A stretch of 41,721 bases of DNA, taken from assembly GCA_016293495.1 (NCBI GenBank), contig JAEDED010000021.1, forward strand, positions 1 to 41,721, read 5' to 3'. Positions 1-7,432 of the stretch are shown one piece after another; position 1 is the first letter of the stretch; every line of letters begins with the position of its first letter. This DNA comes from Treponema sp. (GTDB lineage Bacteria; Spirochaetota; Spirochaetia; Treponematales; Treponemataceae). Below the pieces are notes generated by a model. That model ran no database searches. It saw only the letters and a list, made by a program, of their open reading frames with translations, and was not told the origin of the DNA. The position numbers and the translations under genes were made by a program.

Positions 1-362
1 ATGATGATTTAGACGATTTTGACTTTGCCATGTGTGGTTTCCTTTATTTTACTTGCTTGATTTTTCTATTATATCATCATATCACACAACCCGCCATTTT
101 TGTAGATGAAGGCAAGATAAAGCAGGGCCTACAGAAAAATCAGCCTGCTTTAATATGTTGTCGCATAAAATTATAAATTGCAAGTTCCTCTTCTGGACTT
201 AATTTTTTGGAATTGATTTTTCTCCTTTTACCTGCGCTATCTTGTGTATTTCATATAGATGCACCTCCATCAGGCGACATCCATCTTGACACAGACCGTC
301 TGCCTACTGAATTTACAGAAAGGACTTCACAGAGTTGCTAAACGGATTGAGAGGCTGCTCTT
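1..362. other. Left-edge intergenic segment with hairpin and ORF debris
   Basis: No intact gene is visible. A hairpin has arms at 118-126 and 144-152 (TAAAGCAGG / CCTGCTTTA) but no T-run on either side. On the minus strand, 140-303 carries a degenerate reading frame described separately. Confidence 0.5.
140..303 (-). pseudogene. Degenerate small ORF with a probable one-base frameshift
   Basis: Two minus-strand frames meet at an A6 tract near 202-207. The upstream frame ends ...VKGEKSIPKN and stops at 199-201. The downstream frame continues KKLSPEEELAIYNFMRQHI and stops at 140-142. Joining them across a one-base slip gives one plausible peptide of about 50 residues with natural-looking composition. 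I do not recognise the family. The lack of a start codon and the stop at 304-306 suggest the 3' remnant of a lost gene. The call rests only on the quality of the reading frame. Confidence 0.3.
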
Positions 363-794
363 TTAAGAGTTCTCTTTTTCCCCTAAAATCATATTCTTAG
401 TATCTTCTACAAGCTTAACAAAAGCTTTTGTTGCTTCGTCTTCAGTATGCTCAAAATTAAGTATAAAACCTTCAGTTCGCAGCTTATACCTTTCAAGTTC
501 CATTTTTTCAAATTCTGTTTTAACCGGAACAATTGTATTTGTCTGAGCTTTGTTTCTTAGCTCTACCAAATTGAGAGCAACAAACTTTGAATATCTTTTA
601 AGATACTTTTTTGCTTCAGGTGACAAACTTGGATTGTATTTTAACGGCTTGTTCTTTTTAAGAGCTTTTCCAAAACCTTCCCAAATCTTGATCATTTGGT
701 TAGCTTCTGAATTGAACAACTTATAATTCATATCTCCTGGCAAAATAGTTCTAATAAACTCTTCAGCAAGACTTAACTGTGCTAATATAGCCAA
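363..794 (-). CDS. Hypothetical protein, second gene of an unknown pair
   Basis: This is a soluble, helix-rich protein of about 143 residues, lysine- and glutamate-rich, with no signal peptide or membrane segment. I do not recognise the family. An ATG at 842 would add 16 residues (MPRASPLNAEFYKEDD), but that stretch lies inside two hairpins and has no Shine-Dalgarno. A TTG at 794 follows a strong AAGGAGG with normal spacing and is preferred here. The gene lies 122 bases downstream of the 264-residue gene on the same strand, separated by a four-hairpin segment, and the two probably form a cassette. Function is unknown. Confidence 0.6.
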   Translation of the reverse strand: MAILAQLSLAEEFIRTILPGDMNYKLFNSEANQMIKIWEGFGKALKKNKPLKYNPSLSPEAKKYLKRYSKFVALNLVELRNKAQTNTIVPVKTEFEKMELERYKLRTEGFILNFEHTEDEATKAFVKLVEDTKNMILGEKENS

Positions 795-908
795 ATCATC
801 CTCCTTATAAAACTCCGCGTTCAGCGGCGATGCACGAGGCATCGAATCGCAGTTTTGCCAACGGCAAAATCTGCATTGATAAAAATTACATGGATGTAAT
901 TTTTATCA
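795..908. repeat. Four consecutive hairpins between two genes
   Basis: Read on the minus strand there are four back-to-back inverted repeats. Arms 877-890/895-908 form a perfect 14-bp stem around a 4-base loop. Arms 853-859/863-869 pair GGCAAAA with TTTTGCC. CGATGC pairs with GCATCG around CTCGT, and CCGC pairs with GCGG around TGAAC. The AAGGAGG of the downstream gene follows directly. The array looks like a REP/BIME-type palindromic unit or a structured intercistronic RNA. Confidence 0.6.
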
Positions 909-916
909 CACCTTCT

Positions 917-1711
917 TTATCGTATAACGACCGGCAATTTATCTTTTACAGATATTTTTAAGGGTAAAGTATCATTTATGATACGCTTGGATTGACTGAC
1001 AAGACTTAAAGTTTTTTCCAGAAGCTCTGGATTTTCGATATAACATTTCTGCCTGAATATTGCAGAAATAATACTCAATGCCTTTTGCTTTAAGTTCTCA
1101 TTTTCGATTGCGTCTTGAGTTTCATCCCCTACTTTGTTATAACCATCTGACATAATTTGTTCATTATAAGAATCTAAATCGCTTTTATAATTTGAATAGG
1201 CAGAACTAAGAGCTTCTAATATTTCTGTTTTAACATCTTTAAAAAACAATATATAATCAAGAAAAGATTGTAACTCTTCTATAAACCTAGATAAGCTTTC
1301 ATTGAGGTTTGATACTTTAAATCTATAAACTTGATTTTCCTGATTTCTGATATTAGAAAGTAATTCTTCTAAAGTTCCTGTCATTTCGTTTATTTCATCA
1401 TCAGAAACTGAAATCTTATTTTCGTAATATAGATCTTTCAATACTTTTATTGCAGCTTTAGTATTCTCACCTAATACCATAAAGATACCATAGTTTACTT
1501 TCAATAATGCAGCTGGTTCAATTTGTCTGTATTCATTAAAGAATATTCGAATAATATCCGGGAAATGATTTTTTTCATAATCTTTTTGTTCATAAGAATT
1601 GAGTACATAATCATAATAAGTCTTCGAACTTATAAGGATTTCCAGCAGATAGTTGATTCTTTCTAAACCAGTGTAACCACTTAATTCGTGTAATTGAAAA
1701 TTATCTAACAT
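917..1711 (-). CDS. Hypothetical protein, first gene of an unknown pair
   Basis: This 264-residue protein is soluble and predominantly helical, with heptad-like stretches in the middle (around residues 100-180) and no signal peptide or membrane segment. The start is supported by GGAG about ten bases upstream. A perfect 13-bp hairpin at 1740-1778 lies just before the gene. The 143-residue gene follows on the same strand. Both are low in GC and flanked by decayed DNA, which suggests an accessory cassette. I do not recognise a family; a structural or interaction role is possible but unproven. Confidence 0.6.
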   Translation of the reverse strand: MLDNFQLHELSGYTGLERINYLLEILISSKTYYDYVLNSYEQKDYEKNHFPDIIRIFFNEYRQIEPAALLKVNYGIFMVLGENTKAAIKVLKDLYYENKISVSDDEINEMTGTLEELLSNIRNQENQVYRFKVSNLNESLSRFIEELQSFLDYILFFKDVKTEILEALSSAYSNYKSDLDSYNEQIMSDGYNKVGDETQDAIENENLKQKALSIISAIFRQKCYIENPELLEKTLSLVSQSKRIINDTLPLKISVKDKLPVVIR

Positions 1712-1739
1712 AATCTGTCACTCCGTATAAAACTCGTAA

Positions 1740-1778
1740 GTCATTTGGAAAAACTCATAATGAGGTTTTCCAAATGAC
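1740..1778. repeat. Perfect 13-bp inverted repeat
   Basis: GTCATTTGGAAAA (1740-1752) pairs with TTTTCCAAATGAC (1766-1778) around a 13-base loop. It lies between the esterase-like gene and the 264-residue gene on the minus strand. No strong T-run follows, so it may be a processing or attenuation hairpin rather than a canonical terminator. Confidence 0.55.
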
Positions 1779-1884
1779 TAGCTTATACCAATTTGCACAG
1801 GCTGAAATTCTCCACAGTCTGCACTTCTCTAAGCCCTGCAATTTTTTAATCAATACATTCATCACAACAGCTGTTTATCTGTCT

Positions 1885-2457
1885 TTAAAAATACTTTTCT
1901 GCCTGCTTTAAACCATCAGCTAAATACTCTTCTTCAATACTGTGATGTCCATTTATTAAAATGCTGTTTTGATAAAAACCATCTTTATAATGGAATAATT
2001 TATCAAATGAATCTTTGAAATGAAATAATTCATCGTCCTTTGCAAAAATGCCAAAACTTCTTCTTTTTTGTTCTTCTGGAATGTCTTTATATTTTTCCAT
2101 TTCACGAAAGTCTGCCAATACTTTATCTGAAAGAATTATGGGATTACCAGTTGACCGGTCTCTAAGTTTTGGGATTTCAATAGAAGGATATAAACACGGA
2201 TTTATTACAAGTTTGTCTTTTATCTCTTCATATTGAAGAACATAAAAAGCTCCAAGGGAGGCTCCAATTAACAAATCAACTTTTTCACTCTTACAATAGT
2301 CCCTGATAAGACACTGAGTTTTTTTTACATCAGTGTGCAAATCTGGAAAAGGTATTGAATGAATGTTCCATTTTGTGAGAGTCTTTTTTAGCGTTTCAAA
2401 AGTTCCGCCCTTTGGATTTCCCATAAAGCCGTGAATGTACAAAGCGTTTTTCTTCAT
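1885..2457 (-). CDS. YqiA/YcfP-like alpha/beta hydrolase (predicted esterase)
   Basis: This 190-residue cytoplasmic protein has the compact alpha/beta-hydrolase layout of the UPF0227/YqiA group, matching its usual length of about 190. The N-terminus LYIHGFMGNPKGGTF has the oxyanion-hole HGF motif. The nucleophile elbow GASLGAF places Ser67. The acid is Asp141 or Asp142 in FAKDDELF, and the histidine is His171 or His172 in INGHHSIE. All triad members are in the expected order. The family is linked to short-chain ester hydrolysis; the substrate here is unknown. It stands alone on the minus strand with a weak ribosome-binding site. Confidence 0.75.
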   Translation of the reverse strand: MKKNALYIHGFMGNPKGGTFETLKKTLTKWNIHSIPFPDLHTDVKKTQCLIRDYCKSEKVDLLIGASLGAFYVLQYEEIKDKLVINPCLYPSIEIPKLRDRSTGNPIILSDKVLADFREMEKYKDIPEEQKRRSFGIFAKDDELFHFKDSFDKLFHYKDGFYQNSILINGHHSIEEEYLADGLKQAEKYF

Positions 2458-2460
2458 AAT

Positions 2461-2547
2461 TATTTCTCTATATAATCGCGTAATATTCCCCGACGAGGAT
2501 CTGTTAATCTTTCCAATGCTTTTTTTTATTTGTTCTGTTCTCTCGCC
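2461..2547 (-). pseudogene. Tiny degenerate ORF with one in-frame stop
   Basis: Just upstream of the esterase gene, a minus-strand ATG frame reads MAREQNK, then TAA, then KKALERLTDPRRGILRDYIE and a lysine before a second TAA at the edge of the next gene. The stop abuts a run of eight A bases, so a small indel or point change could have broken a roughly 28-residue basic peptide. It is too short to classify. Confidence 0.3.
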
Positions 2548-2742
2548 ATAATTTTTACCCCCTATATAATAAATACAAGAAAGGTGTTTTTTTTAAGTAA
2601 AATTCTTTAAGAAAAATGCAAATTTTTTACTGTTTAATTTTTGTTATACCATACATTCCAATAGTATAAATAATCAGTAAGATTCCATTGATAATCACAT
2701 AAGGTGCAATATTTTTTACTTAACGTGAGTACTTGGTTATGA
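2548..2742. other. AT-rich spacer
   Basis: No gene is visible. The stretch contains A/T runs and a loose TATAC/GTATA inverted repeat near 2644-2669. It probably marks the lost 5' part of the ATPase gene that follows. Confidence 0.3.
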
Positions 2743-3255
2743 TTGGTCGAAAAAAAGAATGCAGGTTATACAAGAGCAGAAATAGTTGAAAAATTCTGGC
2801 AGCAGAATACAAATTCACATTTACTATCATCCTGGAGAGGTAACGCTTTTGAAAATGTCTGCTTCAATCATGTTGAACAGTTAAAAAAATCTATGGGAAT
2901 TTCTGGTGTAAATACATCATCTTCTGCCTGGTCTAAACGAGCAGACGATGAAGAAGGAACTCAAATCGATTTGCTTATTATCCGGGATGATAATGTAATT
3001 AATATGTGTGAGCTGAAGTTTTATAGCGAAGAATATGATGTAGACAATAAATATTATAAAACTCTGATGAACAGAGAATCTCTCCTTCAAAAAGAAGTTT
3101 CTCCGAAGACAGTAATCCGAAGTACCTTAATAACAACCTTTGGATTAAAGAAAAACGAATACAGCAACGTTTTCTCTAATGTCATTTGTTTGAAAAATGC
3201 AAAGGAACAATCTGTGTTCCGGCAGAAAAGAGATACACAGTTGATATCATTGTAA
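2743..3255 (+). pseudogene. C-terminal remnant of an AAA ATPase with a PD-(D/E)XK-type tail
   Basis: The 170-residue frame matches the C-terminal part of the common AAA+ ATP-binding proteins found in many copies in gut bacteria. It has WRGNAFENVCFNH, then GTQIDLLIIRDD and NMCELKFYSEEYDVD (a D...ExK nuclease-like core), and then the conserved end TTFGLKKNEYSNVFSNV. The N-terminal Walker-containing ATPase domain is absent, and the only start is a TTG. After FSNVICL the frame runs into transposase DNA and reads nonsense to the stop at 3255. It is truncated at both ends, so it is not expected to be active. Confidence 0.7.
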
Positions 3256-4307
3256 AAACAGATGTAGTTGAGCATCTTGCCTACAGAATGAATACATGTG
3301 CTTTGGAAGGCGGAATGCCTAAGGCTGATTTCCCGAAAGGTGTAAATGCACATATACAGTATGGACATAATCTGAACTCACTTATCGTAAATCTGAGTAT
3401 GGACGGTCTTAGTACAGATCACATTCATAAGACAATCGGAAATATGTTCGATCTTCCTCTTTCGCAGGGAACAGTCATAAACAAGATTCAAAAATGTGCA
3501 GAGCTCGTTTCTCCTGTAATGTCAAAAATTAAGGATAAACTGATTCACTCTCCAATTGTGAACTTTGATGAAACAGGAGTACGTGTAGACGGAAAAACAA
3601 AGTGGGTTCATTCATCATCAAATAAACTGTTTACATACCTGACGTTAAGCGAACGACGCGGAAAAAAAGGTATGGAAGAAAACGGAGTACTTCCACTTTT
3701 CAAGGGAATTGCAGTTCATGACTGCTGGAAACCATACTGGAAATTTCCAGATGTAAAACATGGAATATGTGGAGTTCATATTCTGCGCGAACTGGTTGGG
3801 GTAATTGAAAATCATCCTGAGCAGAAATGGCCGAAAATGTTTCAGGATATGCTCAATGAGCTTTATATTCTGAAAAAATCTTATGTCTGCTGCGGAAGAA
3901 ATCAGCTGGATAACTGTTATCTTGATTATTATGATTTGAAATATGACGAAATAATCAGGATTGCAAGAAAAGAAAATCCGCCGCCGGTTATTACAGAAGT
4001 AAAACGCGGTAGAAAGAAAAGAGGCAAGGTTCTTGCACTTATCGAACGGCTTGCCTGTCTTAAAGATTCAATGCTTCTCTTTGTCAGAAATTTTGAGGTC
4101 CCGTTTACGAACAATTCTGCAGAACAGACTATCCGCAACCTGAAGTCAAAGTCAAAAGTTGCAGGCAACTTCCGTTCTGATGATGGAGCAAAGTGGTATC
4201 TCACAATTCGTTCTTATATTGATTCTGCAAGAAAGCCCGGTGTCAATGCTTTTGAAGCTGTTAAATTAGCTTTTGCAGAAACGCCGTCTCTTTGTTTTGG
4301 TTTTTAG
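3186..4307 (+). pseudogene. IS66-family transposase (TnpC), 5'-truncated
   Basis: A 373-residue frame overlaps the end of the ATPase remnant. It has the IS66 catalytic core: IVNFDETGVRVDG, the HDCWKPYW block, the GICGVHILREL block, and the distal FTNNSAEQTIRNLK box with the final acidic residue. Full TnpC proteins are about 500 residues; here the N-terminal leucine-zipper and zinc-finger part is missing, and homology starts near VPAEKRYTVDI. No tnpA or tnpB accompanies it. The TAG stop is followed by TGCTGAATAGTTAC (4308-4321), which resembles an IS66 right end. It is probably immobile but could still produce a truncated protein. Confidence 0.8.
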
Positions 4308-4388
4308 TGCTGAATAGTTACAAATGGAGTACTATATTGAATTAATTTTTCTTTCAAGTATTATCTAATTTAAACTTCAATAAATTCG

Positions 4389-4418
4389 TAAGCCGTAGGT
4401 TTTTGACCTGCGGTGCTT
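4389..4418. repeat. Imperfect hairpin after the IS66 remnant
   Basis: TAAGCCGTAGGT (from 4389) faces ACCTGCGGTGCTTA across a short T-rich loop, with one bulge and one mismatch. It could be a terminator-like or element-end structure. Confidence 0.35.
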
Positions 4419-4463
4419 ATATGGCAATTTTTGGTTTTTATATACACTCTACAAAAAAATCAT

Positions 4464-4475
4464 TATATTTAAACC
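4464..4475 (+). promoter_or_regulatory. Putative leaderless promoter of the Rpn nuclease gene
   Basis: TATATT at 4464-4469 lies six bases before the ATG at 4476, and no Shine-Dalgarno is present. The -35 region (near 4441) is weak. Confidence 0.45.
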
Positions 4476-5324
4476 ATGGGTGTAAAAGACATTGCAGAAA
4501 AGAATCTTGAAGCGTTTAACGATGTTTTTGCTGACATTGTAAATGTGCTTTTGTTTAATGGAAAGCAGCTTGTTCAGGAAAATGAACTTGAAACCGATAC
4601 AAAAGACACAATGTTCAAGGCAGACGGTGAGCTTCATGAACAGGAACGAGATGTTTCTAAAATCTGGAAGAATGGGGAAATCCGTATTTCTATTCTAGGT
4701 TTTGAAAATCAGACAAGACAGGATTCTGATATGCCGTTACGTGTTATTAGCTATGACGGTGCATCATACAAACAGGAGTTTCTGGATAAATCAAATACAA
4801 ATAGATATCCTGTCGCAACTCTTGTTTTATATTTTGGAACTGATTCAAAATGGACTGCTCCAAAGTCTTTATATGAATGTTTTGATGTTCCAAAAGAATT
4901 AAAACCGTTCGTAAGTGATTATAAAATTAACGTATTTGATATTGCCTGGCTTGACGATGAAACAATAAGTCTATTTAAGAGCGATTTTAAATTTGTTGCT
5001 AAGTATTTTCAGACAAAACGTTTGAACAAAGATTACATACCTACAAGCGAAGAACTCCTGCATGCAGATTCATTAATGAAAATGTTTACTGCATTAACAG
5101 GTGACAATTCTTTTGAAATGGCTTATAATGAAGGTAACTTCAAGAATAAAGGAGGTGTTACTATGTGCGATGTTGTAGAGAGAATAGAGAACAGAGGAAA
5201 AGCTGATATCATCCGAAAGATGCTTGATGCAAAAGCATTAACTGTTGAACAGATTGCAGATATTTTAAAACTTCCTGTTGAAGAAGTTAAGAAAATTGCA
5301 CAGATGGTTCCTGTTTTGAATTAA
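4476..5324 (+). CDS. Rpn-family PD-(D/E)XK nuclease / putative transposase
   Basis: This 282-residue protein belongs to the YhgA-like/Rpn group (recombination-promoting nucleases, formerly putative transposases). The N-terminal block FNDVFADIVNVLLFNGK and the core ISILGFENQT (Glu77, Gln79 of the E-x-Q motif), followed by DMPLRVISYDGASY, are typical of the gut-bacterial members. An upstream acidic residue in ERDVSK is expected to complete the site. The C-terminal 60 residues carry a HTH-like repeat, TVEQIADILKLPVEEVKK. It stands alone, just after the IS66 remnant and before phage debris. Family members cut DNA and raise recombination; a role here is inference. Confidence 0.8.
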   Translation: MGVKDIAEKNLEAFNDVFADIVNVLLFNGKQLVQENELETDTKDTMFKADGELHEQERDVSKIWKNGEIRISILGFENQTRQDSDMPLRVISYDGASYKQEFLDKSNTNRYPVATLVLYFGTDSKWTAPKSLYECFDVPKELKPFVSDYKINVFDIAWLDDETISLFKSDFKFVAKYFQTKRLNKDYIPTSEELLHADSLMKMFTALTGDNSFEMAYNEGNFKNKGGVTMCDVVERIENRGKADIIRKMLDAKALTVEQIADILKLPVEEVKKIAQMVPVLN

Positions 5325-5407
5325 AACAAGTGTGAAGATAGTTAACATCAACTTTCTGCATTATATTTTAATCAGATTGGAGAACACGTTATTTTGTGTT
5401 TCTTACG

Positions 5408-5437
5408 AGAGCGGCGTTGCGACGGCGCTCTTTTTTT
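5408..5437 (+). terminator. Rho-independent terminator after the Rpn gene
   Basis: AGAGCG (5408-5413) pairs with CGCTCT (5426-5431) around a 12-base loop and is followed by a run of T (5431-5437). Confidence 0.6.
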
Positions 5438-5483
5438 ATGCTAAGTCATACATAAAAAATCAATGTAAACTATAAAATAATAC

Positions 5484-5771
5484 AGAAATTACATCAACTG
5501 TAACTTCTGAAACAAATAAAGTTCCATCTTGTGCAGCAGTTACGGCTTATGTTGATTCTAAAATATCAGGTGCAATGGACTTTGTGCTGTAAGAGTTACA
5601 AAAATGTCAGATGGTACTACACAATATAAAAGTAGTGTAAATGCGGTGGGTAGAATATTTAATACAACAACTGCCTTTACATTTAACATTGAAACAGCAG
5701 CACATTACATGATTGAAGCTTGGTCTTATAGTAATAACAAACTTGTTCCTGCAACTGTAAAGTATATTTAA
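5484..5771 (+). pseudogene. Phage tail-fibre-like fragment, frameshifted
   Basis: Two plus-strand frames meet near 5580. The first reads VTSETNKVPSCAAVTAYVDS and ends ISGAMDFVL at a stop. The NKVPS-x-x-AVxAYVD pattern is common at repeat boundaries of phage tail and collar fibres. The second frame starts with no stop nearby and reads MSDGTTQYKSSVNAVGRIFN and onward to a C-terminus ending PATVKYI. Together they look like the end of a structural protein broken by a one-base shift, with the upstream part lost. No other phage genes are nearby. Confidence 0.45.
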
Positions 5772-5776
5772 AATAA

Positions 5777-5807
5777 AGAGGACTGCTTTTTAGCAATCCT
5801 CTCTTTT
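5777..5807 (+). terminator. Terminator hairpin after the phage fragment
   Basis: AGAGGACTGCT (5777-5787) pairs with AGCAATCCTCT (5792-5802) with one mismatch, followed by CTTTT. It could act on both strands. Confidence 0.55.
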
Positions 5808-5909
5808 AATTATCGAAGTGAAAAACTTAATTTATAAATCTTCATCATCTGTTCAAATCATCAGTCCACACTGAAGTGACATTTTTACTTTTATTGCAAA
5901 AAACTTCAT

Positions 5910-5945
5910 TTGACAAAATGTTAGCATATATGCTAACATAAAATT
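5910..5945 (+). promoter_or_regulatory. higBA promoter with a 20-bp palindromic operator
   Basis: TTGACA (5910-5915) and TAACAT (5934-5939) are spaced by 18 bases. A perfect palindrome, TGTTAGCATATATGCTAACA (5919-5938), fills the spacer and covers the -10, as expected for an autorepressing HigA antitoxin. The ATG at 5946 lies six bases after the -10, so the transcript is predicted to be leaderless. Confidence 0.7.
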
Positions 5946-6208
5946 ATGTACAGAAAGGTTACATTCTATAAAACTGTCGACGGAAAAAGTCCCGTTGCAG
6001 AATTTATAGATTCTCAGCCAGCTAAAGTTGCTCAGAAAATCGCTTGGGTTCTTAAGGCTGTTCAGGAACTGGAAAAGGTTCCGAAAACTTACTTTAAGAA
6101 AATAACTGATACGGATTTCAGAAGAAAACTCAAAAAACTCCTGCAAATGAAATAGAAACTTGCAGGGAACGAATGAAAGAATTCCTAAAACGAGGTACTA
6201 CAAAATGA
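5946..6208 (+). pseudogene. higB: HigB/RelE-type toxin (Gp49-like), internally deleted and frameshifted
   Basis: The N-terminal half, FYKTVDGKSPVAEFIDSQPA through PKTYFKKITDTD, is a clear phage Gp49-like/HigB toxin of the RelE superfamily (ribosome-dependent mRNA interferase). The normal C-terminus FQKKTQKTPANEIE...MKEFLKRGTTK is also present, but in another frame from about 6116 to the TGA at 6206-6208. The middle (about 40 residues, including the beta-strand core normally reading like WEVRV...YRI) is missing. The literal frame therefore ends after 69 residues (stop at 6153-6155). The join sits at a GGAT shared by the two expected flanks, which suggests a microhomology deletion. The toxin should be inactive. 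Its true stop overlaps the antitoxin ATG by four bases (ATGA). Confidence 0.75.
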
Positions 6209-6492
6209 AAAATGAAACTTTTGATTTAGATGATTATATTTCTCAGCGAAAAGAAAAGGATTCTGATTTTGCATCGGGATTTGATACCGGTTACGAAGAA
6301 TTTAAAATCGGAATGATGATAAAAGAAATGCGCCTTGAAAATGGAATGACACAGGAACAGCTCGCAGAAAAACTTGATACAAAGAAAAGTGTAATTTCAA
6401 GAATGGAAAATCATTCTGAAGATATAAGACTGTCGACCTTACAGAAAGTAGCCTCTGTATTTGGTAAGCAGCTTAGAATTGCGATGCTGTAA
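6205..6492 (+). CDS. higA: HigA-type antitoxin, HTH_3/XRE regulator
   Basis: This 95-residue protein starts at the ATG at 6205, which overlaps the ancestral toxin stop. An in-frame TTG at 6160 would add 15 residues that are really toxin coding DNA, so it is rejected. The N-terminal 35 residues (FDLDDYISQRKEKDSDFASG) are the toxin-binding region typical of this family. Residues about 41-90 form an XRE helix-turn-helix, with MTQEQLAEKLDTKKSVISRM as the DNA-reading helices. It is intact while the toxin is broken. It probably represses its own promoter by binding the palindrome at 5919-5938. Confidence 0.85.
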   Translation: MKNETFDLDDYISQRKEKDSDFASGFDTGYEEFKIGMMIKEMRLENGMTQEQLAEKLDTKKSVISRMENHSEDIRLSTLQKVASVFGKQLRIAML

Positions 6493-6517
6493 AATTTGAC
6501 TTTATTTAAAAATGACG

Positions 6518-6567
6518 ATACGCTTGAAATAATCTATAAATTATTTCAAGCGTATTCATATTTTTTT
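6518..6567 (+). terminator. Strong terminator after higA
   Basis: A perfect 16-bp stem (6518-6533 with 6540-6555) around a 6-base loop is followed closely by a run of seven T (6561-6567). Confidence 0.75.
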
Positions 6568-6580
6568 CCATCAAAACAAA

Positions 6581-6928
6581 ACAGAAATTACTCTTGCGGT
6601 AAAAATGGTTGCTTCCGGAAAAGAATATTTTTGTACGGAAGCTCTTAATGTAATGAAGGCAAATGTAAACGCTTCAAAAATTGCAAGCGGACTTCTTGAT
6701 TCTCCTGACCGGACTACAAGACTTTTTGCAAGCTACAAAAAACTTTCTCCAAAGGAAAAAGAGATTTTTGGGCTTTTGGCACAAGGTTTTTCCGTCTCTG
6801 AAATTGCCCGGAAGCTTGGAAAATCCATAAAGACCGTAGAAAATCAGCGGACGGCAGTTTATGAAAAAATGGAGCTTCACGGAATAAGAGATCTTGCTGA
6901 AGGAGCCAGGATACTGGGATATTACTGA
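6581..6928 (+). pseudogene. Orphan C-terminal half of a NarL/LuxR response regulator
   Basis: The readable part begins TEITLAVKMVASGKEYFC, which matches the last receiver helix and linker of the intact regulator at 10633. It then carries a complete LuxR-type HTH: LSPKEKEIFGLLAQGFSVSE and IARKLGKSIKTVENQRTAVY. The receiver domain with its phospho-acceptor Asp is absent, and the frame is open upstream only to a stop near 6530 inside the higA terminator. An ATG at 6605 could give a 107-residue DNA-binding protein, but no ribosome-binding site is seen. It ends seven bases inside the convergent gene. It is best read as a remnant of a second two-component locus. Confidence 0.65.
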
Positions 6929-7386
6929 TTCAGCCAGCGGTTGATTTCTTTAATCAATTCCTCTTCAGTTAATTTTGATATTTTATCGCTTTCAAACAAT
7001 TTCTTAGATATGCTGTTGTATTTTTCACCCAGACCGTTACAGATATATTCTCTTATTTGTTTATTAGTACAAAACCTGTAATAATCATCGTCTTCGGTTG
7101 CTAATATCCATCGTAAATTTGACTCAAAATATGCGAATTTTCCTTTTAAAATTTCGATTTGAAAACCTTTTCCATTTTCTGAACCAGTTCCCAAGCGTAG
7201 GTGACTTTTCTTAAAAAACTTAACTTCGATAAAGAAGAGTTTTTGGGTTTTGTCATTAAGGATTACAATATCAACGACATCTTTATTTTCAAAGAGAATG
7301 AAATCAGTATCAGAGAACAAATCTTTCAAATTATTTCTAATTCTGATTTCCAAATCTTTTTCAGATTCAATTTCTTTCACAATCAT
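6922..7386 (-). CDS. Hypothetical protein with a PD-(D/E)XK-like core
   Basis: This 154-residue soluble protein has a possible nuclease signature: Asp39 in VVDIVIL, then FFIEVKF with Glu54-x-Lys56, and a later Gln76 in GFQIEIL. This is the order expected for restriction-endonuclease-fold proteins. No Walker or membrane segments are present. AAGGAG lies only three bases before the ATG, so the GTG at 7380 (nine bases from the SD) may be the real start. It is a lone gene between a regulator remnant and a lipoprotein. It could be a small restriction or defence nuclease or a transposon accessory; the motif alone is not proof. Confidence 0.5.
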   Translation of the reverse strand: MIVKEIESEKDLEIRIRNNLKDLFSDTDFILFENKDVVDIVILNDKTQKLFFIEVKFFKKSHLRLGTGSENGKGFQIEILKGKFAYFESNLRWILATEDDDYYRFCTNKQIREYICNGLGEKYNSISKKLFESDKISKLTEEELIKEINRWLNQ

Positions 7387-7432
7387 TTACTCCTTGAACT
7401 TCAAGCTTTGTATATAAAATTTTAACCTTTAT

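Noticed and set aside
6160..6204. TTG start adding 15 residues to HigA
   Set aside because: Those codons are the overlapping toxin 3' end in another frame; the ATG at 6205 has the usual ATGA overlap.
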